Positions 23,909 through 33,873 are shown, numbered from the stretch's first letter. The stretch: 64,000 nucleotides of DNA from Spirosoma taeanense (GCF_013127955.1 NZ_CP053435.1:2604001-2668000), one strand, 5' to 3'. Program-made: numbers and translations. Notes: a model not told the origin generated them from the sequence alone.

Positions 23909-24604
23909 TTACAACCGTCTGACTTTAATATCTTTCAACCAGATTTTCTGGCCGTGATGCTGAAGCATAATCAGCCCGTCGGTGGACTTCGCAAATTTGG
24001 GGTTGTTCTTAAATTTGCTGTTGCTGATTAACTGATTCAGTTCGGGAGAGCCTATTTCGTACTCAACCACTTTACGGCCATTCAGCCAGTGCTCGACGTG
24101 GTTGTTATTGACAAGTAACCGGGCCTGGTTATACTCGCCTACCGGCTTCAGTTGTTTATTAGTTGGAATGATCAGATCATAGAGCGAACCCGCCGAGCGA
24201 ATGGGGGCTTTGTCATTGAAGTTGATATCGTCCAGAATCTGCATCTCAAAATTGTCCAGCCAGTTCGGGCTATTACCGTTTCCAGCCTGTTTATCAGCTT
24301 CTTCGTTGACATAGAAAAACACGCCCCCATTGCCTGCCACCGACACTTTCCAGTCGAAGACCAGTTCGAAATTCTTATAGCTTTCCTTGGTCACCAGATC
24401 GATATTGGGCACTCCAGTTTGCGCGACTAGGGCGCCATCTTCAATCTTCCAGGCCTCGGTCGGGAACGACGTCATTTTGTAGCCTCGCAACGGCTCGGCC
24501 GATTTGCCGTCGAATAAATATGTCCACTGGGAGTTTTGCTGCGCACGGGCAACTGTACCTGCGAACAGTAACGCGGCAATCAGGAAAATAGGTAACCGTT
24601 TCAT
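23909..24604 (-). CDS. DUF1080 protein (3-keto-disaccharide hydrolase-like), exported
   Basis: The 231-residue protein has a signal peptide (MKRLPIFLIAALLFAGTVARA, cleaved before QQ). The mature part is a concanavalin-like beta-sandwich of the DUF1080/3-keto-disaccharide hydrolase family: WTYLFDGKSAEPLRGYK, YKNFELVFDWKVSVAGNGGV, DNFEMQILDDINF, ARLLVNNNHVEHWLNGRKV and the closing LMLQHHGQKIWLKDIKVR-type strand. These proteins are abundant in Bacteroidota and act on glycans outside the inner membrane. The start at 24604 is set by the signal peptide. It is convergent with the PQQ-type dehydrogenase gene. Confidence 0.88.
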   Translation of the reverse strand: MKRLPIFLIAALLFAGTVARAQQNSQWTYLFDGKSAEPLRGYKMTSFPTEAWKIEDGALVAQTGVPNIDLVTKESYKNFELVFDWKVSVAGNGGVFFYVNEEADKQAGNGNSPNWLDNFEMQILDDINFNDKAPIRSAGSLYDLIIPTNKQLKPVGEYNQARLLVNNNHVEHWLNGRKVVEYEIGSPELNQLISNSKFKNNPKFAKSTDGLIMLQHHGQKIWLKDIKVRRL

Positions 24605-24893
24605 ACGTAGGTTGTACAGCATAGGATTTTGCTATATGCTGTTTGTCGAAAAGTACTGATATCCGGCTTTCTACTGAGGGTTTATTTCTTAAGGAAGCCG
24701 TTTCAGTAGGGGAACGGATGTGAGGAATGAAAACCTGCTCTTTCATAAAAACCTGTCCATTCCTGAACGGCATCTGTCCGTTAGCGGACGAATTGTAATA
24801 AGGTCTATGAGAAAATGTTATTGATATTCAGCGGTTTAGTGAGCTTGGCCTGTTATTTGACGGAGGTTGACCGATTCCAGACGAACGTTAGCC

Positions 24894-27299
24894 ATGCTTC
24901 GTAACTACCTGCTCATTACCCTGCGTAACCTGCGCAAACACAAAGCCTTTAGCTTCATCAACATTGTTGGCGTGGCCGTTGGCCTGGCGTGTTTTCTGCT
25001 GATTGCTCTCTACGTTAGGGATGAACTAAACTATGACCGCTACAACCAGCATGCCGACCGGATTTACCGCGTAACGCGGACATTCCTTTCGTCGGATAAA
25101 GCGCCCTCGCTGCGGCTGGCGCAGCTGGCTCCGCCCTTTGGACCCCTGCTCAAACAGGAATTTCCCGAAGCTGAGCAGGTGGTTCGCACGCTGGACAACA
25201 ATAGCCTGCTGCGGTACGGTGAGCATTCGTTCAACGAGCAGGACCTGTTCTTCGCCGAAGCGAATCTGTTCAACGTGTTTAGCTTTAACCTGGTGAGCGG
25301 CAATCCTGATCAGGCGCTGGCGAACCCGTTCTCGATTATGTTCTCCCGACCGATGGCTGAAAAATACTTTGGCAACGAAAATCCGGTTGGGAAAACGGTT
25401 CGGCTGGAAAATCAATACGACCTGACTGTTACGGGGGTCTTTGAACCGCTGCCTGCACAGGCTCATTTTCATCCGTCGTTTCTGCTGTCGTTCTCTACAC
25501 TGAACGATCCGCGCGTCTATGGAGCCGAGGGCCTGCGGGTCAACTGGAGCAATAACTCATTCAATACGTACGTGCTGCTGCAGCCGGGGGCCGACCCACA
25601 TCGGATGGAAGCCGCTTTCCCGGCCTTTCAGAATAAAGTTGTGCCGAAAGAAGACGGCCATAACCCGTCGGAATGGTCGGTGCTGAACCTGCAGAAACTA
25701 ACCGACATTCACCTGTACTCGCACACCGATTCGGAAGTGGAGCCAACCGGCGATATGAAGTACGTGTATCTATTTTCGGTGATTGGCCTGTTCATTTTGC
25801 TGATTGCCTGCATCAACTACATGAATCTGGCAACGGCCCGTTCGGCTGGTCGGGCCAAGGAGGTTGGGATGCGCAAGGTTGTAGGGGCCTTGCGCGCTCA
25901 GCTTATCGGGCAGTTCCTGAGCGAGTCGGTACTGGTTGTGACGCTGGCTCTGGTCCTCGCTCTCGGGCTGGTGCTTATCGGGTTGCCCCTGCTGAACGAC
26001 TTTACGCAGAAACAACTCGCCTTCAGCCAACTGCTCGATCCGGTATTTCTGACTGTTCTATTCGTGATTACACTCCTGACGGGGCTGGTAGCCGGGAGCT
26101 ACCCAGCCTTCTTTCTGACCTCGTTCCGGCCAATTGGCGTGCTGAAAGGACAGGTTGCGTCGGCCATCCGAACAGGTAAACTCCGGCAGGTATTGGTCGT
26201 AACGCAGTTTGCCATTGCCATTGCCTTAATCATCAGCACGGCGGTGGTGTACAATCAGATGCGTTATATACAGGATTACCGACTGGGCTACCAGAAAGAC
26301 CAGATGCTGCTGCTGCCCGACGTTGGCGATTCGGCAACGAATTACGAAACCCTTAAACAGATGCTCAAAAGCACCGGCCAGGTGCGGGAAGTGGGTCGGT
26401 CTTCGCGAATTCCGTCGGGGCGATTGCTGGATTCCTACGAGGCCCGGGCCATGAAAGGCGATACGCTCGCGCCGGTGAATATTAACCTGCGGGGGCTGCG
26501 GGTGGACTACGATTTTATTCCGACGTATCAGATTGGCATGGCTGCCGGACGAAATTTCTCGCGGGCCTATTCAACCGATACGTCGATGGTGGTTCTGAAC
26601 GAAACAGCCGCGCGACTGCTGGGCTGGACGCCCGAACAGGCCATCGGCAAATCATTTCAGTATGGGCCAGCCAAAGGCCAGATCATCGGCGTAACGAAGG
26701 ATTATCATTTTGAATCCCTGCACCAGCGCATGTCGGCGATTGCGATGATTCTGTCGCCCCGGCCGCTGAACTGGCTGTCGATTCCCATCACCGGCAATAT
26801 TCCGGTCGGGGTTCAGCGCGTGGAAGCAGTCTGGAAGCAGTTCTTTCCCGAGCGGCCGTTCGACTACCAGTTTCTGGACACGCGCTTCGACCGGCTCTAC
26901 GCCCGCGAACGCACTCAGCAGACGCTGTTCAGCGTCTTTGCGGGCGTAGCGGTGCTGATTTCCTGCCTGGGACTCTTTGGTCTGTCGATGTTCATGGCTG
27001 AGCAGCGTACGAAAGAGATTGGCATCCGCAAAGTGCTGGGCGCGACGGAGCTGAGCCTGGTGACGCTGTTCTCCAAAGACTTTCTGAAACTCGTTTTGAT
27101 TGCCCTGCTGATTGCTTCGCCGGTGGCCTGGTACGCCATGCACAACTGGCTGAATGGCTTCGCCTATCGGACGGGCATTCATTGGGGCGTGTTTGTGCTG
27201 TCGGGCGCTTTGGTGGTCGGGATTGCCCTGCTGACGGTGAGTTTCCAGAGCGTAAAGGCTGCCCTGATGAACCCCATCCGGAGTCTACGCAGCGAATAG
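24894..27299 (+). CDS. MacB/FtsX-type ABC permease with two FtsX domains
   Basis: The 801-residue membrane protein has the double layout common in Cytophagales: MLRNYLLITLRNLRKHKAFS, a first membrane helix, a large periplasmic MacB core domain, then three helices (YLFSVIGLFILLIACINYMN; a run near VLVVTLALVLALGLVLIGLP; and one more). A second copy of the set follows, starting near LRQVLVVTQFAIAIALIIST and ending with LISCLGLFGLSMFMAEQRTK and KEIGIRKVLGAT. The GIRKVLGA and VGMRKVVGA coupling loops contact an ATPase partner. No ATPase gene is adjacent. It probably works in envelope transport or mechanotransmission. The ATG at 24894 is the family start. Confidence 0.88.
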   Translation: MLRNYLLITLRNLRKHKAFSFINIVGVAVGLACFLLIALYVRDELNYDRYNQHADRIYRVTRTFLSSDKAPSLRLAQLAPPFGPLLKQEFPEAEQVVRTLDNNSLLRYGEHSFNEQDLFFAEANLFNVFSFNLVSGNPDQALANPFSIMFSRPMAEKYFGNENPVGKTVRLENQYDLTVTGVFEPLPAQAHFHPSFLLSFSTLNDPRVYGAEGLRVNWSNNSFNTYVLLQPGADPHRMEAAFPAFQNKVVPKEDGHNPSEWSVLNLQKLTDIHLYSHTDSEVEPTGDMKYVYLFSVIGLFILLIACINYMNLATARSAGRAKEVGMRKVVGALRAQLIGQFLSESVLVVTLALVLALGLVLIGLPLLNDFTQKQLAFSQLLDPVFLTVLFVITLLTGLVAGSYPAFFLTSFRPIGVLKGQVASAIRTGKLRQVLVVTQFAIAIALIISTAVVYNQMRYIQDYRLGYQKDQMLLLPDVGDSATNYETLKQMLKSTGQVREVGRSSRIPSGRLLDSYEARAMKGDTLAPVNINLRGLRVDYDFIPTYQIGMAAGRNFSRAYSTDTSMVVLNETAARLLGWTPEQAIGKSFQYGPAKGQIIGVTKDYHFESLHQRMSAIAMILSPRPLNWLSIPITGNIPVGVQRVEAVWKQFFPERPFDYQFLDTRFDRLYARERTQQTLFSVFAGVAVLISCLGLFGLSMFMAEQRTKEIGIRKVLGATELSLVTLFSKDFLKLVLIALLIASPVAWYAMHNWLNGFAYRTGIHWGVFVLSGALVVGIALLTVSFQSVKAALMNPIRSLRSE

Positions 27300-27463
27300 C
27301 CAGCTTTTCGAGGGAAGACTATAGACGTGCCTCTGCTAAAAAAAGAAGCCGGTAACTAGTAGAGTCGGGCTGGTGGTCTGCTTAGAGAGGTGACGTCATC
27401 AGCGCCGTAAAGCTGATCAACGCCAGGCTACAATAGGTCTGGCGTGGTTACGTCAGCTACCAA

Positions 27464-29935
27464 ATGAAAATCTGGATTCTTTTTAGCGGCCTGCTCTGGG
27501 CCTGTTGTGCGTTCGCGCAGCCAAAAGCCACGGCATTACGTCAGGTTTCTGCTGGGGTAGCTTCGGCCCGAACCTGCCTGTTTGACCTCGATTGGCGCAT
27601 CTCGCCGGATAGTGCGGCCGGAGCGCAGCGACCGGACTATGACGACAGCCGCTGGCGCCGGATTGATTTGCCCCACGACTGGAGTATCGAAGACCTGCCC
27701 AATCAGGGGGCCGAGGGCATTGCCGGGCCGTTTGCCAAAGCTAGTCCGGGGGCGACGTCAACGGGCTACGCGGTGGGCGGCACCCGCTGGTACCGTAAAC
27801 GCTTCCGGCTCCAACCGGCTGAACGAGGCAAAACCGTTGCCATTCTGTTTGATGGCGTCTATATGAACGCCGATGTCTGGTTAAACGGCCATCATCTGGG
27901 CAATCATCCTTACGGCTACACGCCGTTTCAGTATAATCTGACACCGTATCTGCGTCCGGTCGGGCAGGAGAATGTCGTGGCCGTTCGGGTGAGAAACGAA
28001 GGCAAGAATACCCGCTGGTACACCGGCTCGGGCATCTATCGGCACGTCTGGCTGGCGGTTACCGAACCCGTTCACGTAGCGCCCTGGGGCGTTTCGATCA
28101 CGACCACGCAGGGCACTGGCGGAGCGGCTCAGGTGCAGGTAACGACGACCCTTGATGCTGCTCGTAAACCAGCCACGCCCATTATTCTGCAAACAATCCT
28201 GCTGACACCCGACGGGAGGATAGTTGGGCAAAGCCGGCAGCCGACTACCGTAACCACCACCCAGTCAACCGGGATTCAGCAGACCGTTACGTTGCCTGCT
28301 CCAACGCTCTGGTCGCCCGAAACGCCGTATTTGTATCGGGCGAAGGTCGCTGTTCTGATCGGTAAACGGCAGGTAGACAGTGTCGAAGTGCCGTTTGGGG
28401 TTCGGTATATCCGGTTCGATGCGCAGGAGGGGTTTACGCTGAATGGCAAGCGGGTGTTGCTGAAGGGCGGCTGCGTCCATCACGACAATGGGCCGCTGGG
28501 TGCCGTAGCCATTGACCGCGCCGAAGAACGTAAAGTAGAATTGCTGAAAGCCAACGGCTTCAACGCCGTCCGGTCGAGCCATAACCCGCCCTCGACGGCA
28601 TTTCTGGACGCCTGCGACCGGCTGGGCATGCTGGTGATCGACGAAGCGTTCGATATGTGGCGACTGCCTAAAAAGCCGGACGATTACCACCGCTTTTTCG
28701 ATGCGTGGTGGCAGCGCGATCTGCAGGCTATGATTCGCCGGGACCGAAACCATCCGTCAGTTATCCTCTGGAGCATTGGGAATGAGATTGCCGAACGGGC
28801 CGACTCATCGGGGCTGGCCATTACGCGCCGGATGGTGGACGAAGCTCATCGTCTGGACCCCAGCCGACCGGTCATGGAAGCGATCTGCGGCTTCTGGGAA
28901 CGGCCCGGAACGCCCTGGTCGGCCTCGGCAAAAGCCTTCGCACTGCTGGACGTTGGCGGCTACAACTACGAATGGAAACGCTACGAATCCGACCATCTGC
29001 AGGCCCCTAACCGGATAATGGTGGGCTCGGAGACCTTCGCCCGCGAGGCTTTTGAAAACTGGCGGCAGGTCGAAACGCATCCGTACGTCATCGGCGACTT
29101 TGTCTGGACCGCTATGGATTATATAGGCGAGACCGCAATCGGCCATTCGCTGCTTCAGCCGAAAGGCGACAAAGACAGCACCCGGGCCGTACTGCCGTGG
29201 CCGTGGTTTAATGCCTATTGCGGGGATCTGGACTTGACTGGATTCAAGAAACCGCAGTCGTATTACCGGGATGTGGTCTGGCGCAACCGCCCGATCGCCA
29301 TGGCCGTTCATAGCCCAATTCCCGATGGCCTGAAAGAAACCGTAACCAACTGGGGCTGGCCTGATGAGCGGCAAAGCTGGACCTGGCCGGGAGCCGAAGG
29401 AAAGCCGCTGGAGGTTCGGGTCTTCTCGCGCAGTTCGGGTGTGCGCCTGGAGTTGAATGGAAAGGTGATTGGCGAAAGAAAGCTGTCCGACAGCTCCATC
29501 GTAGCTTCCTTTACGGTGCCCTATCAGCCTGGTCAGCTCAAGGCCGTCAGTCTGGAGAATGGCCTGGAAACCGGAACGGTGGAACTCGCTACAGCGGGTC
29601 CCGCCCACGCGCTTCGGCTCAGCCCCGACCGGGCGGCAATCCGGGCCAGCCGGAATGACCTGTCGTTCGTGACCGTCGAGGTAGTGGATGCCCATGGGCA
29701 GGTTGTTCCGGATGTGGCCATACCCGTTTCGTTTCAGGTCAGTGGTAAGGGTGAACTGGCAGCCGTCGGTAATGCCAACCCGACGGACATGGCCAGTTTT
29801 CAGCAACCGAAACGGACTACGTTCCGGGGGCGGTGTCTGGCCGTTATTCGTCCCCAGACAACATCGGGAACGATCACGCTAACCGCTACGGCCGCCGGAT
29901 TACAGCCCGCTGAGGTAGTCATCAGAACCCGGTAG
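27464..29935 (+). CDS. Glycoside hydrolase family 2 (beta-galactosidase-like) with DUF4982-type region, exported
   Basis: The 823-residue enzyme has a signal peptide (MKIWILFSGLLWACCAFAQ). It has the GH2 sugar-binding jelly roll (residues 35-200), an immunoglobulin-like domain (200-310), the TIM barrel (310-610) with acid/base Glu441 in LWSIGNEIAE and nucleophile Glu523 in MVGSETF, then DUF4982-like and Ig-like C-terminal domains. GDFVWTAMDYIGE is typical of the DUF4982 subgroup. It releases beta-linked galactose, glucuronate or another sugar from glycans in the periplasm or at the surface; specificity is not deducible. No SusC/SusD pair is nearby, so it is not in a classical polysaccharide utilisation locus. 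A strong hairpin follows. Confidence 0.92.
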   Translation: MKIWILFSGLLWACCAFAQPKATALRQVSAGVASARTCLFDLDWRISPDSAAGAQRPDYDDSRWRRIDLPHDWSIEDLPNQGAEGIAGPFAKASPGATSTGYAVGGTRWYRKRFRLQPAERGKTVAILFDGVYMNADVWLNGHHLGNHPYGYTPFQYNLTPYLRPVGQENVVAVRVRNEGKNTRWYTGSGIYRHVWLAVTEPVHVAPWGVSITTTQGTGGAAQVQVTTTLDAARKPATPIILQTILLTPDGRIVGQSRQPTTVTTTQSTGIQQTVTLPAPTLWSPETPYLYRAKVAVLIGKRQVDSVEVPFGVRYIRFDAQEGFTLNGKRVLLKGGCVHHDNGPLGAVAIDRAEERKVELLKANGFNAVRSSHNPPSTAFLDACDRLGMLVIDEAFDMWRLPKKPDDYHRFFDAWWQRDLQAMIRRDRNHPSVILWSIGNEIAERADSSGLAITRRMVDEAHRLDPSRPVMEAICGFWERPGTPWSASAKAFALLDVGGYNYEWKRYESDHLQAPNRIMVGSETFAREAFENWRQVETHPYVIGDFVWTAMDYIGETAIGHSLLQPKGDKDSTRAVLPWPWFNAYCGDLDLTGFKKPQSYYRDVVWRNRPIAMAVHSPIPDGLKETVTNWGWPDERQSWTWPGAEGKPLEVRVFSRSSGVRLELNGKVIGERKLSDSSIVASFTVPYQPGQLKAVSLENGLETGTVELATAGPAHALRLSPDRAAIRASRNDLSFVTVEVVDAHGQVVPDVAIPVSFQVSGKGELAAVGNANPTDMASFQQPKRTTFRGRCLAVIRPQTTSGTITLTATAAGLQPAEVVIRTR

Positions 29936-29952
29936 CCAACAGGGTACGTAAG

Positions 29953-30006
29953 CTCTAAACGCGATACGGGGAAGCTATCAGCAGCTTCCCCGTATCGCGT
30001 TTAGAG
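29953..30006. terminator. 24-bp perfect hairpin, two-way terminator
   Basis: Arms 29953-29976 and 29983-30006 are perfect complements with a 6-nt loop (ATCAGC). It lies between the convergent GH2 and beta-barrel genes, 17 nt after one stop and 10 nt after the other. There is no marked T tract. Confidence 0.75.
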
Positions 30007-30016
30007 ATATTAAGTA

Positions 30017-31618
30017 TTAAAACTGGTAGAATACCCGGCCGCGTAAACCGACCGATGCTCCCTTGTACCAGTTCCGATCGTTTTGCGTGGGCATCGAGGC
30101 AACCGGCCCCGCCTGGAAAGCCCAGTGCTTATGCTGCCATTCCAGCCCGGTTGCCAGCGTCAGGTTATTGAACGCATCAACCCGGCAGGGAAGCCGGTAG
30201 CTGGCTGCGTCGAAACCGCCCCGCAACGGCTGTCGGTAATAGAACGTAACCTGTTCATTACTCTGCAGATTCAGGTTCGTGCCGACCGTGGGTAACAGGG
30301 ACAGCGTCTGGCTGAGCGGAATCCGGTACCCCAGATAAAGAGGCACCTGAATGCGGGTGGTCCGCGTGCTGATGTTCAGAATCTGGTTTCGGGGGTCGAT
30401 ACCTCGTGCGTATTCACGCCGGAAATCGCGGTGCGTGCGCATATAAAAATCTTCATCGGTAAGGAAGGTGCCACCCGCATACGAAGCCACGCTTAAACCG
30501 GCGCCAACCAGCAGATGCTTGCCGCCCAGCAGTTCGGCATAAACCCCGCCGTTGATAATCTTCGGGGCTACCTCGGCACCTGGGCCAACCCGAAAGTGAA
30601 CCAAAAATGGCTCAATAGAGCGGCCAATGGGCGACTGTCCACCTGCCAGCGTAACCCGGGCGGGTCGCATGCGTTTTGCCCGGCGAGCCAGCAATTCGTC
30701 CCAGTACACGGTGTCCAGACGGATTGGTCGGCTTGCCGCCCGTTCAAAGCTTACTGTGGGAACGGCAGGTTCCGCTCCGTCCGCGTCCGATGCTGAACGG
30801 GAGGGCTGTGACTGACCCGACCGGTCGGGTGTTGAGACTGGGTTGGCAGGGTTATAATCCCCTGCTGCGTTCTGCCGATTACGTGCGCGCTGACCAGAAG
30901 GCGCGGCAGCGACCAAGTCGGAGCGGTTCCCTTTGTTTCGTCCTAATTGCCCGCCCCGATCTGACGTTAGTGGTGAGCGGGCAGTCCGGTCTGGCAGGTT
31001 AACCGTTGGCTGAGAGGCCTGTACCGCCGGGCTTTCAACCGACGCGCCCGGAGTTGCGGGCTGGTCGGTGGTGGCGTAACGTTCCGAACGGGGAGCTGGA
31101 CGACGCTCTACATCTGGCCTAGACTGCGAAGCCGGGGCCGGAACGGAAACGTAGCGCGTGATATAGACCGTATCGCGTTTCACCACTCGTTTATCAGAGG
31201 AAGCCACGGCGGGTTCATTACGTTCGGCCGGAGTCGTTGCCGAGGCTGTCGTTCCAGACGGGCGCCGATCGTCTGATGGGGTCATTGCGGGCTTCACTTC
31301 CGCTGGGGGAGCTTCGGTAGCGCCGGGTTGCTGACCAGAAGCCGACGGATGAGTAGCCTGAACGGTTTCGCGTAGATGTTTCAATTCATAGTGTTGCCAG
31401 AGGGTAGTTGTCAGGAAAAATAAAGTGCCGATGGTCCCGGCGGCTACGAGGTGGGTGGCATAACCACCAAACGGTTGTCGCGGGATAGTGGGCAGTTGCT
31501 GCGGGAGGCCAGCCTGCTGCATCGTGGCCTGCATCCGTTCCCAATCTTCATCGGCAAACTCGGGTCGGATACTGTCCAGCTTTCGCCGGATGATGTCGGC
31601 AAATCGGTCAGTTTTCAT
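30017..31618 (-). CDS. Inner-membrane segment fused to an outer-membrane-type beta-barrel, partner of an ECF sigma factor
   Basis: The 533-residue product has an N-terminal acidic cytoplasmic part (FADIIRRKLDSIRPEFADED) and one membrane helix at about residues 46-64 (THLVAAGTIGTLFFLTTTLW). A disordered Pro/Ser/Thr/Arg-rich linker of over 200 residues follows. The C-terminal half is amphipathic and beta-rich, ends in aromatic residues (GLRGRVFYQF), and resembles an outer-membrane beta-barrel domain. It overlaps the upstream ECF sigma factor gene by 11 nt, so it is probably the sigma factor's regulator. The layout could let one chain span the envelope and report outer-membrane state. This is inference; no known anti-sigma domain is recognised. 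Confidence 0.65.
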   Translation of the reverse strand: MKTDRFADIIRRKLDSIRPEFADEDWERMQATMQQAGLPQQLPTIPRQPFGGYATHLVAAGTIGTLFFLTTTLWQHYELKHLRETVQATHPSASGQQPGATEAPPAEVKPAMTPSDDRRPSGTTASATTPAERNEPAVASSDKRVVKRDTVYITRYVSVPAPASQSRPDVERRPAPRSERYATTDQPATPGASVESPAVQASQPTVNLPDRTARSPLTSDRGGQLGRNKGNRSDLVAAAPSGQRARNRQNAAGDYNPANPVSTPDRSGQSQPSRSASDADGAEPAVPTVSFERAASRPIRLDTVYWDELLARRAKRMRPARVTLAGGQSPIGRSIEPFLVHFRVGPGAEVAPKIINGGVYAELLGGKHLLVGAGLSVASYAGGTFLTDEDFYMRTHRDFRREYARGIDPRNQILNISTRTTRIQVPLYLGYRIPLSQTLSLLPTVGTNLNLQSNEQVTFYYRQPLRGGFDAASYRLPCRVDAFNNLTLATGLEWQHKHWAFQAGPVASMPTQNDRNWYKGASVGLRGRVFYQF

Positions 31619-32213
31619 AATATCCAATGGGGGCACCAGGGCCGTTATTTGTGTGGGACGAATACGCCTTCTGAATCATCTGCTGTAATTTCTGGCGGGC
31701 GCGGGAATAATTGGACCGAACAGTGGCTTCGTTGTGCGACAGCAGCCCGGCAATTTCATGCAGACTGTATCCGTCAACAACGTGCATCATAAACACCGTT
31801 CGGTAGGTTGGGCTTAGCTGCTGAACGAGCGCCAGGATTTCTTCGGCGGCAATCTGGTCCACCACATCGTCATTGAACGCCACCTGTCCGCCCGACTCCA
31901 GGCTGGTATTCTGCTCCAGCTGCTGGTTCCGGCGGTAGTGGCTGATGGCGGTATTGACCAGAATGGTGCGTAGCCAGGCCTTGAAGGGCTGCGTTTCGTC
32001 GAAGCGATCCAGATGCTGAAATACTTTCAGAAAGCCTTCGTTCAGCACGTCTTCGGCCTCTTCCCGATTGGATGTGTAGCGCAGGCAGATACTTTTGGCA
32101 TAGCCAAAAAACTGCTTGAACAGCGTCCTTTGCGCCCGTGGGTCGTTGGCACGGCAAGCCCGAATGACACTGGTCAGGTCATTTTCGGCGAACGAGGGCG
32201 ATTTCCTGAACAA
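31608..32213 (-). CDS. ECF-type RNA polymerase sigma factor
   Basis: A 201-residue sigma-70 family protein of the extracytoplasmic-function group. Region 2 includes RTLFKQFFGYAKSICLRYT and the -10-contacting EDVLNEGFLKVFQHLDRFD. Region 4 is LSPTYRTVFMMHVVDGYSLH followed by EIAGLLSHNEATVRSNYSRA, a helix-turn-helix for the -35 box. It directs RNA polymerase to a specific regulon when released from its regulator. The downstream overlapping gene encodes a membrane/beta-barrel protein that is its likely control partner. Target promoters cannot be named from this window. Confidence 0.93.
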   Translation of the reverse strand: MFRKSPSFAENDLTSVIRACRANDPRAQRTLFKQFFGYAKSICLRYTSNREEAEDVLNEGFLKVFQHLDRFDETQPFKAWLRTILVNTAISHYRRNQQLEQNTSLESGGQVAFNDDVVDQIAAEEILALVQQLSPTYRTVFMMHVVDGYSLHEIAGLLSHNEATVRSNYSRARQKLQQMIQKAYSSHTNNGPGAPIGYYEN

Positions 32214-32385
32214 CGTTTGTTCTGATTAAAGTGAGTAGCTACATACCAATACGGGTACGCCGACAGGTAGCAAAACGTTGCACCAGCGATTTACAAAAAC
32301 TTCGCTTTTTTTAATGGTTTTCTGCCACGTTTAACTTAAAACGGGCGTATAGGTAAATAAAGGCATAGTAAGTGGTACTTCACCA

Positions 32386-33132
32386 ATGAAAATTCTGGTT
32401 ATCGGCGACCGGCATGTTAGTGGCTACGGGCTTACAGCCGGGCGGCTTAGTTTTCTGGAGCATTTTAGGCGGCAGATTAGTCGGTCAGGGCAATCGGTTC
32501 AGCTCGAAGCGTACGTGCACGCGACACTGTCGGCCGGGCGGCTTACGTTATCGCAACTGCCACTGGATCAGTACGATCTGATTGTGGTGCAGACGGGGCA
32601 GGGGTGTGTCGATCATCCGGCCGGCTTCGGGGCGCTGTTTGTTCGCTCGTCTGGCGAGCAGGCTGATCTGACCGGATTGCTGTCGCTGCCGACTTCCCTG
32701 CAGGCGGTTGCCGGGCCGAAACGCGCTATCCGTCAGGGGAAAACCTGGGCCCGGCTGTTTCTGCTGAAGAGTCTGGCGGCCATTAACCAGCTGCCCCGCT
32801 TGCGGACCGTCCGGAACGAACTGGCCGACCTGCTAACTACCCTGCGGCCACACCGGCATAAAGTTTTGCTGATGAGCCCCTTTACGCAGCAGGAACCCGT
32901 GCGGCAGTGGCTCAGACAACAGGGGCGGGCGTTGCTGATCGAGGAAGGAGAGCGTCAGGCGTTCAGCGTATTTGATACCGATACGGTTATTCAGCCCCGG
33001 GAAGAGTATTTCCTGGCGGATAGCGAAGACGATCTGAACGCAATCGGACATGAGCTGGTAGGTCGGGCCTTATTCGATTTCTATCAGGCTGCGCCAACTA
33101 TCGTGGCGATTCGTTCGGGAGGTCGGTCGTAA
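32386..33132 (+). CDS. SGNH-hydrolase-like protein with altered active-site blocks
   Basis: A 248-residue soluble protein with an SGNH-like layout. The first block ILVIGDRHVSGYGL resembles the GDS(L) block but has Arg where the catalytic Ser would be. The second region LIVVQTGQGC replaces the GxND block. A final DSEDDLNAIGHELVGRALFD keeps the D-x-x-H-like spacing (N-x-x-G-H). Loss of the serine suggests a non-hydrolytic relative or an unrelated protein of similar fold. It has no signal peptide. It is divergent from the ECF sigma gene with 172 nt between. The assignment is tentative. Confidence 0.5.
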   Translation: MKILVIGDRHVSGYGLTAGRLSFLEHFRRQISRSGQSVQLEAYVHATLSAGRLTLSQLPLDQYDLIVVQTGQGCVDHPAGFGALFVRSSGEQADLTGLLSLPTSLQAVAGPKRAIRQGKTWARLFLLKSLAAINQLPRLRTVRNELADLLTTLRPHRHKVLLMSPFTQQEPVRQWLRQQGRALLIEEGERQAFSVFDTDTVIQPREEYFLADSEDDLNAIGHELVGRALFDFYQAAPTIVAIRSGGRS

Positions 33133-33366
33133 TCGATGGTCCTCTGGCGTTAGCCTGTAAGACTACTAATCAGTTGACGTAAACGGTGCGTTTCAGGGCG
33201 TTCGTTCGAAAAATAAGTTAGTGAGAGAGGAGGAGCGCGGTCTTTACGGGAGCTTACCGCTTTTGGGGGGACCGTTTTTTTGGGTGGTGACAAGTCCGGG
33301 ATTCCTGAACCCTTTAGACTGTCGGCCGTTGTATAGCAAAACTGTTGCTGTCTGCCGGATACAACC

Positions 33367-33873
33367 ATGACCAATGCTTCCAGCGAAACCACCCATCCTG
33401 ACCATACATTTGTTCTCCAGAAAGTTCAGCCCGCTTTGCTGGGTCTGATGGATGGTTCGGTTTCTACGCTGGCACCGCTGTTTGCCGCTGCTGAACTCAC
33501 GAACCAGTCGCACGCGGCTTTTTTCGTTGGCCTGGCGGCTTCTATCGGGGCGGGAATTAGTATGGGGCTGGCCGAAGCGCTCTCCGACGATGGCACCGTT
33601 ACGGGCCGGGGAACTCCGCTCGCCCGGGGCCTGATTACGGGAGCGGCTACCACCCTCGGCGGTATGCTTCACACCCTGCCATTTCTGATTACAACGCTAT
33701 CGCTGGCCCTGCAAATTGCCTATCTGGTCGTCTTTGTTGAACTGCTATTCATTGCGTTTATCCGCTATAAGTACATGCGGTCTTCGCTGGCGTCTACGGT
33801 CGTGCAGGTCATTATCGGTGGAGGAATCGTATTCATGATCGGGCTTTGGCTAGGCAAATTAGGCGGAGGGTAA
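33367..33873 (+). CDS. VIT1/CCC1-like membrane protein (possible iron/manganese transporter)
   Basis: A 168-residue protein with four to five membrane helices. [20 protein letters not shown] and [18 protein letters not shown] match the first and second helices of the VIT1/CCC1 family, including the Asp, Met and Glu residues that line the metal path in that family. It is shorter than usual (around 230 residues), because the cytoplasmic metal-binding domain between helices 2 and 3 is nearly absent. Metal transport is inferred from family resemblance. It stands alone ahead of the efflux operon's control region. Confidence 0.7.
   Translation: MTNASSETTHPDHTFVLQKVQPALLGLMDGSVSTLAPLFAAAELTNQSHAAFFVGLAASIGAGISMGLAEALSDDGTVTGRGTPLARGLITGAATTLGGMLHTLPFLITTLSLALQIAYLVVFVELLFIAFIRYKYMRSSLASTVVQVIIGGGIVFMIGLWLGKLGGG

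Noticed and set aside
28805..29806. Long minus-strand open frame of 333 codons
   Set aside because: It is antisense to the GH2 gene and has atypical composition rich in Arg, Gly and His.
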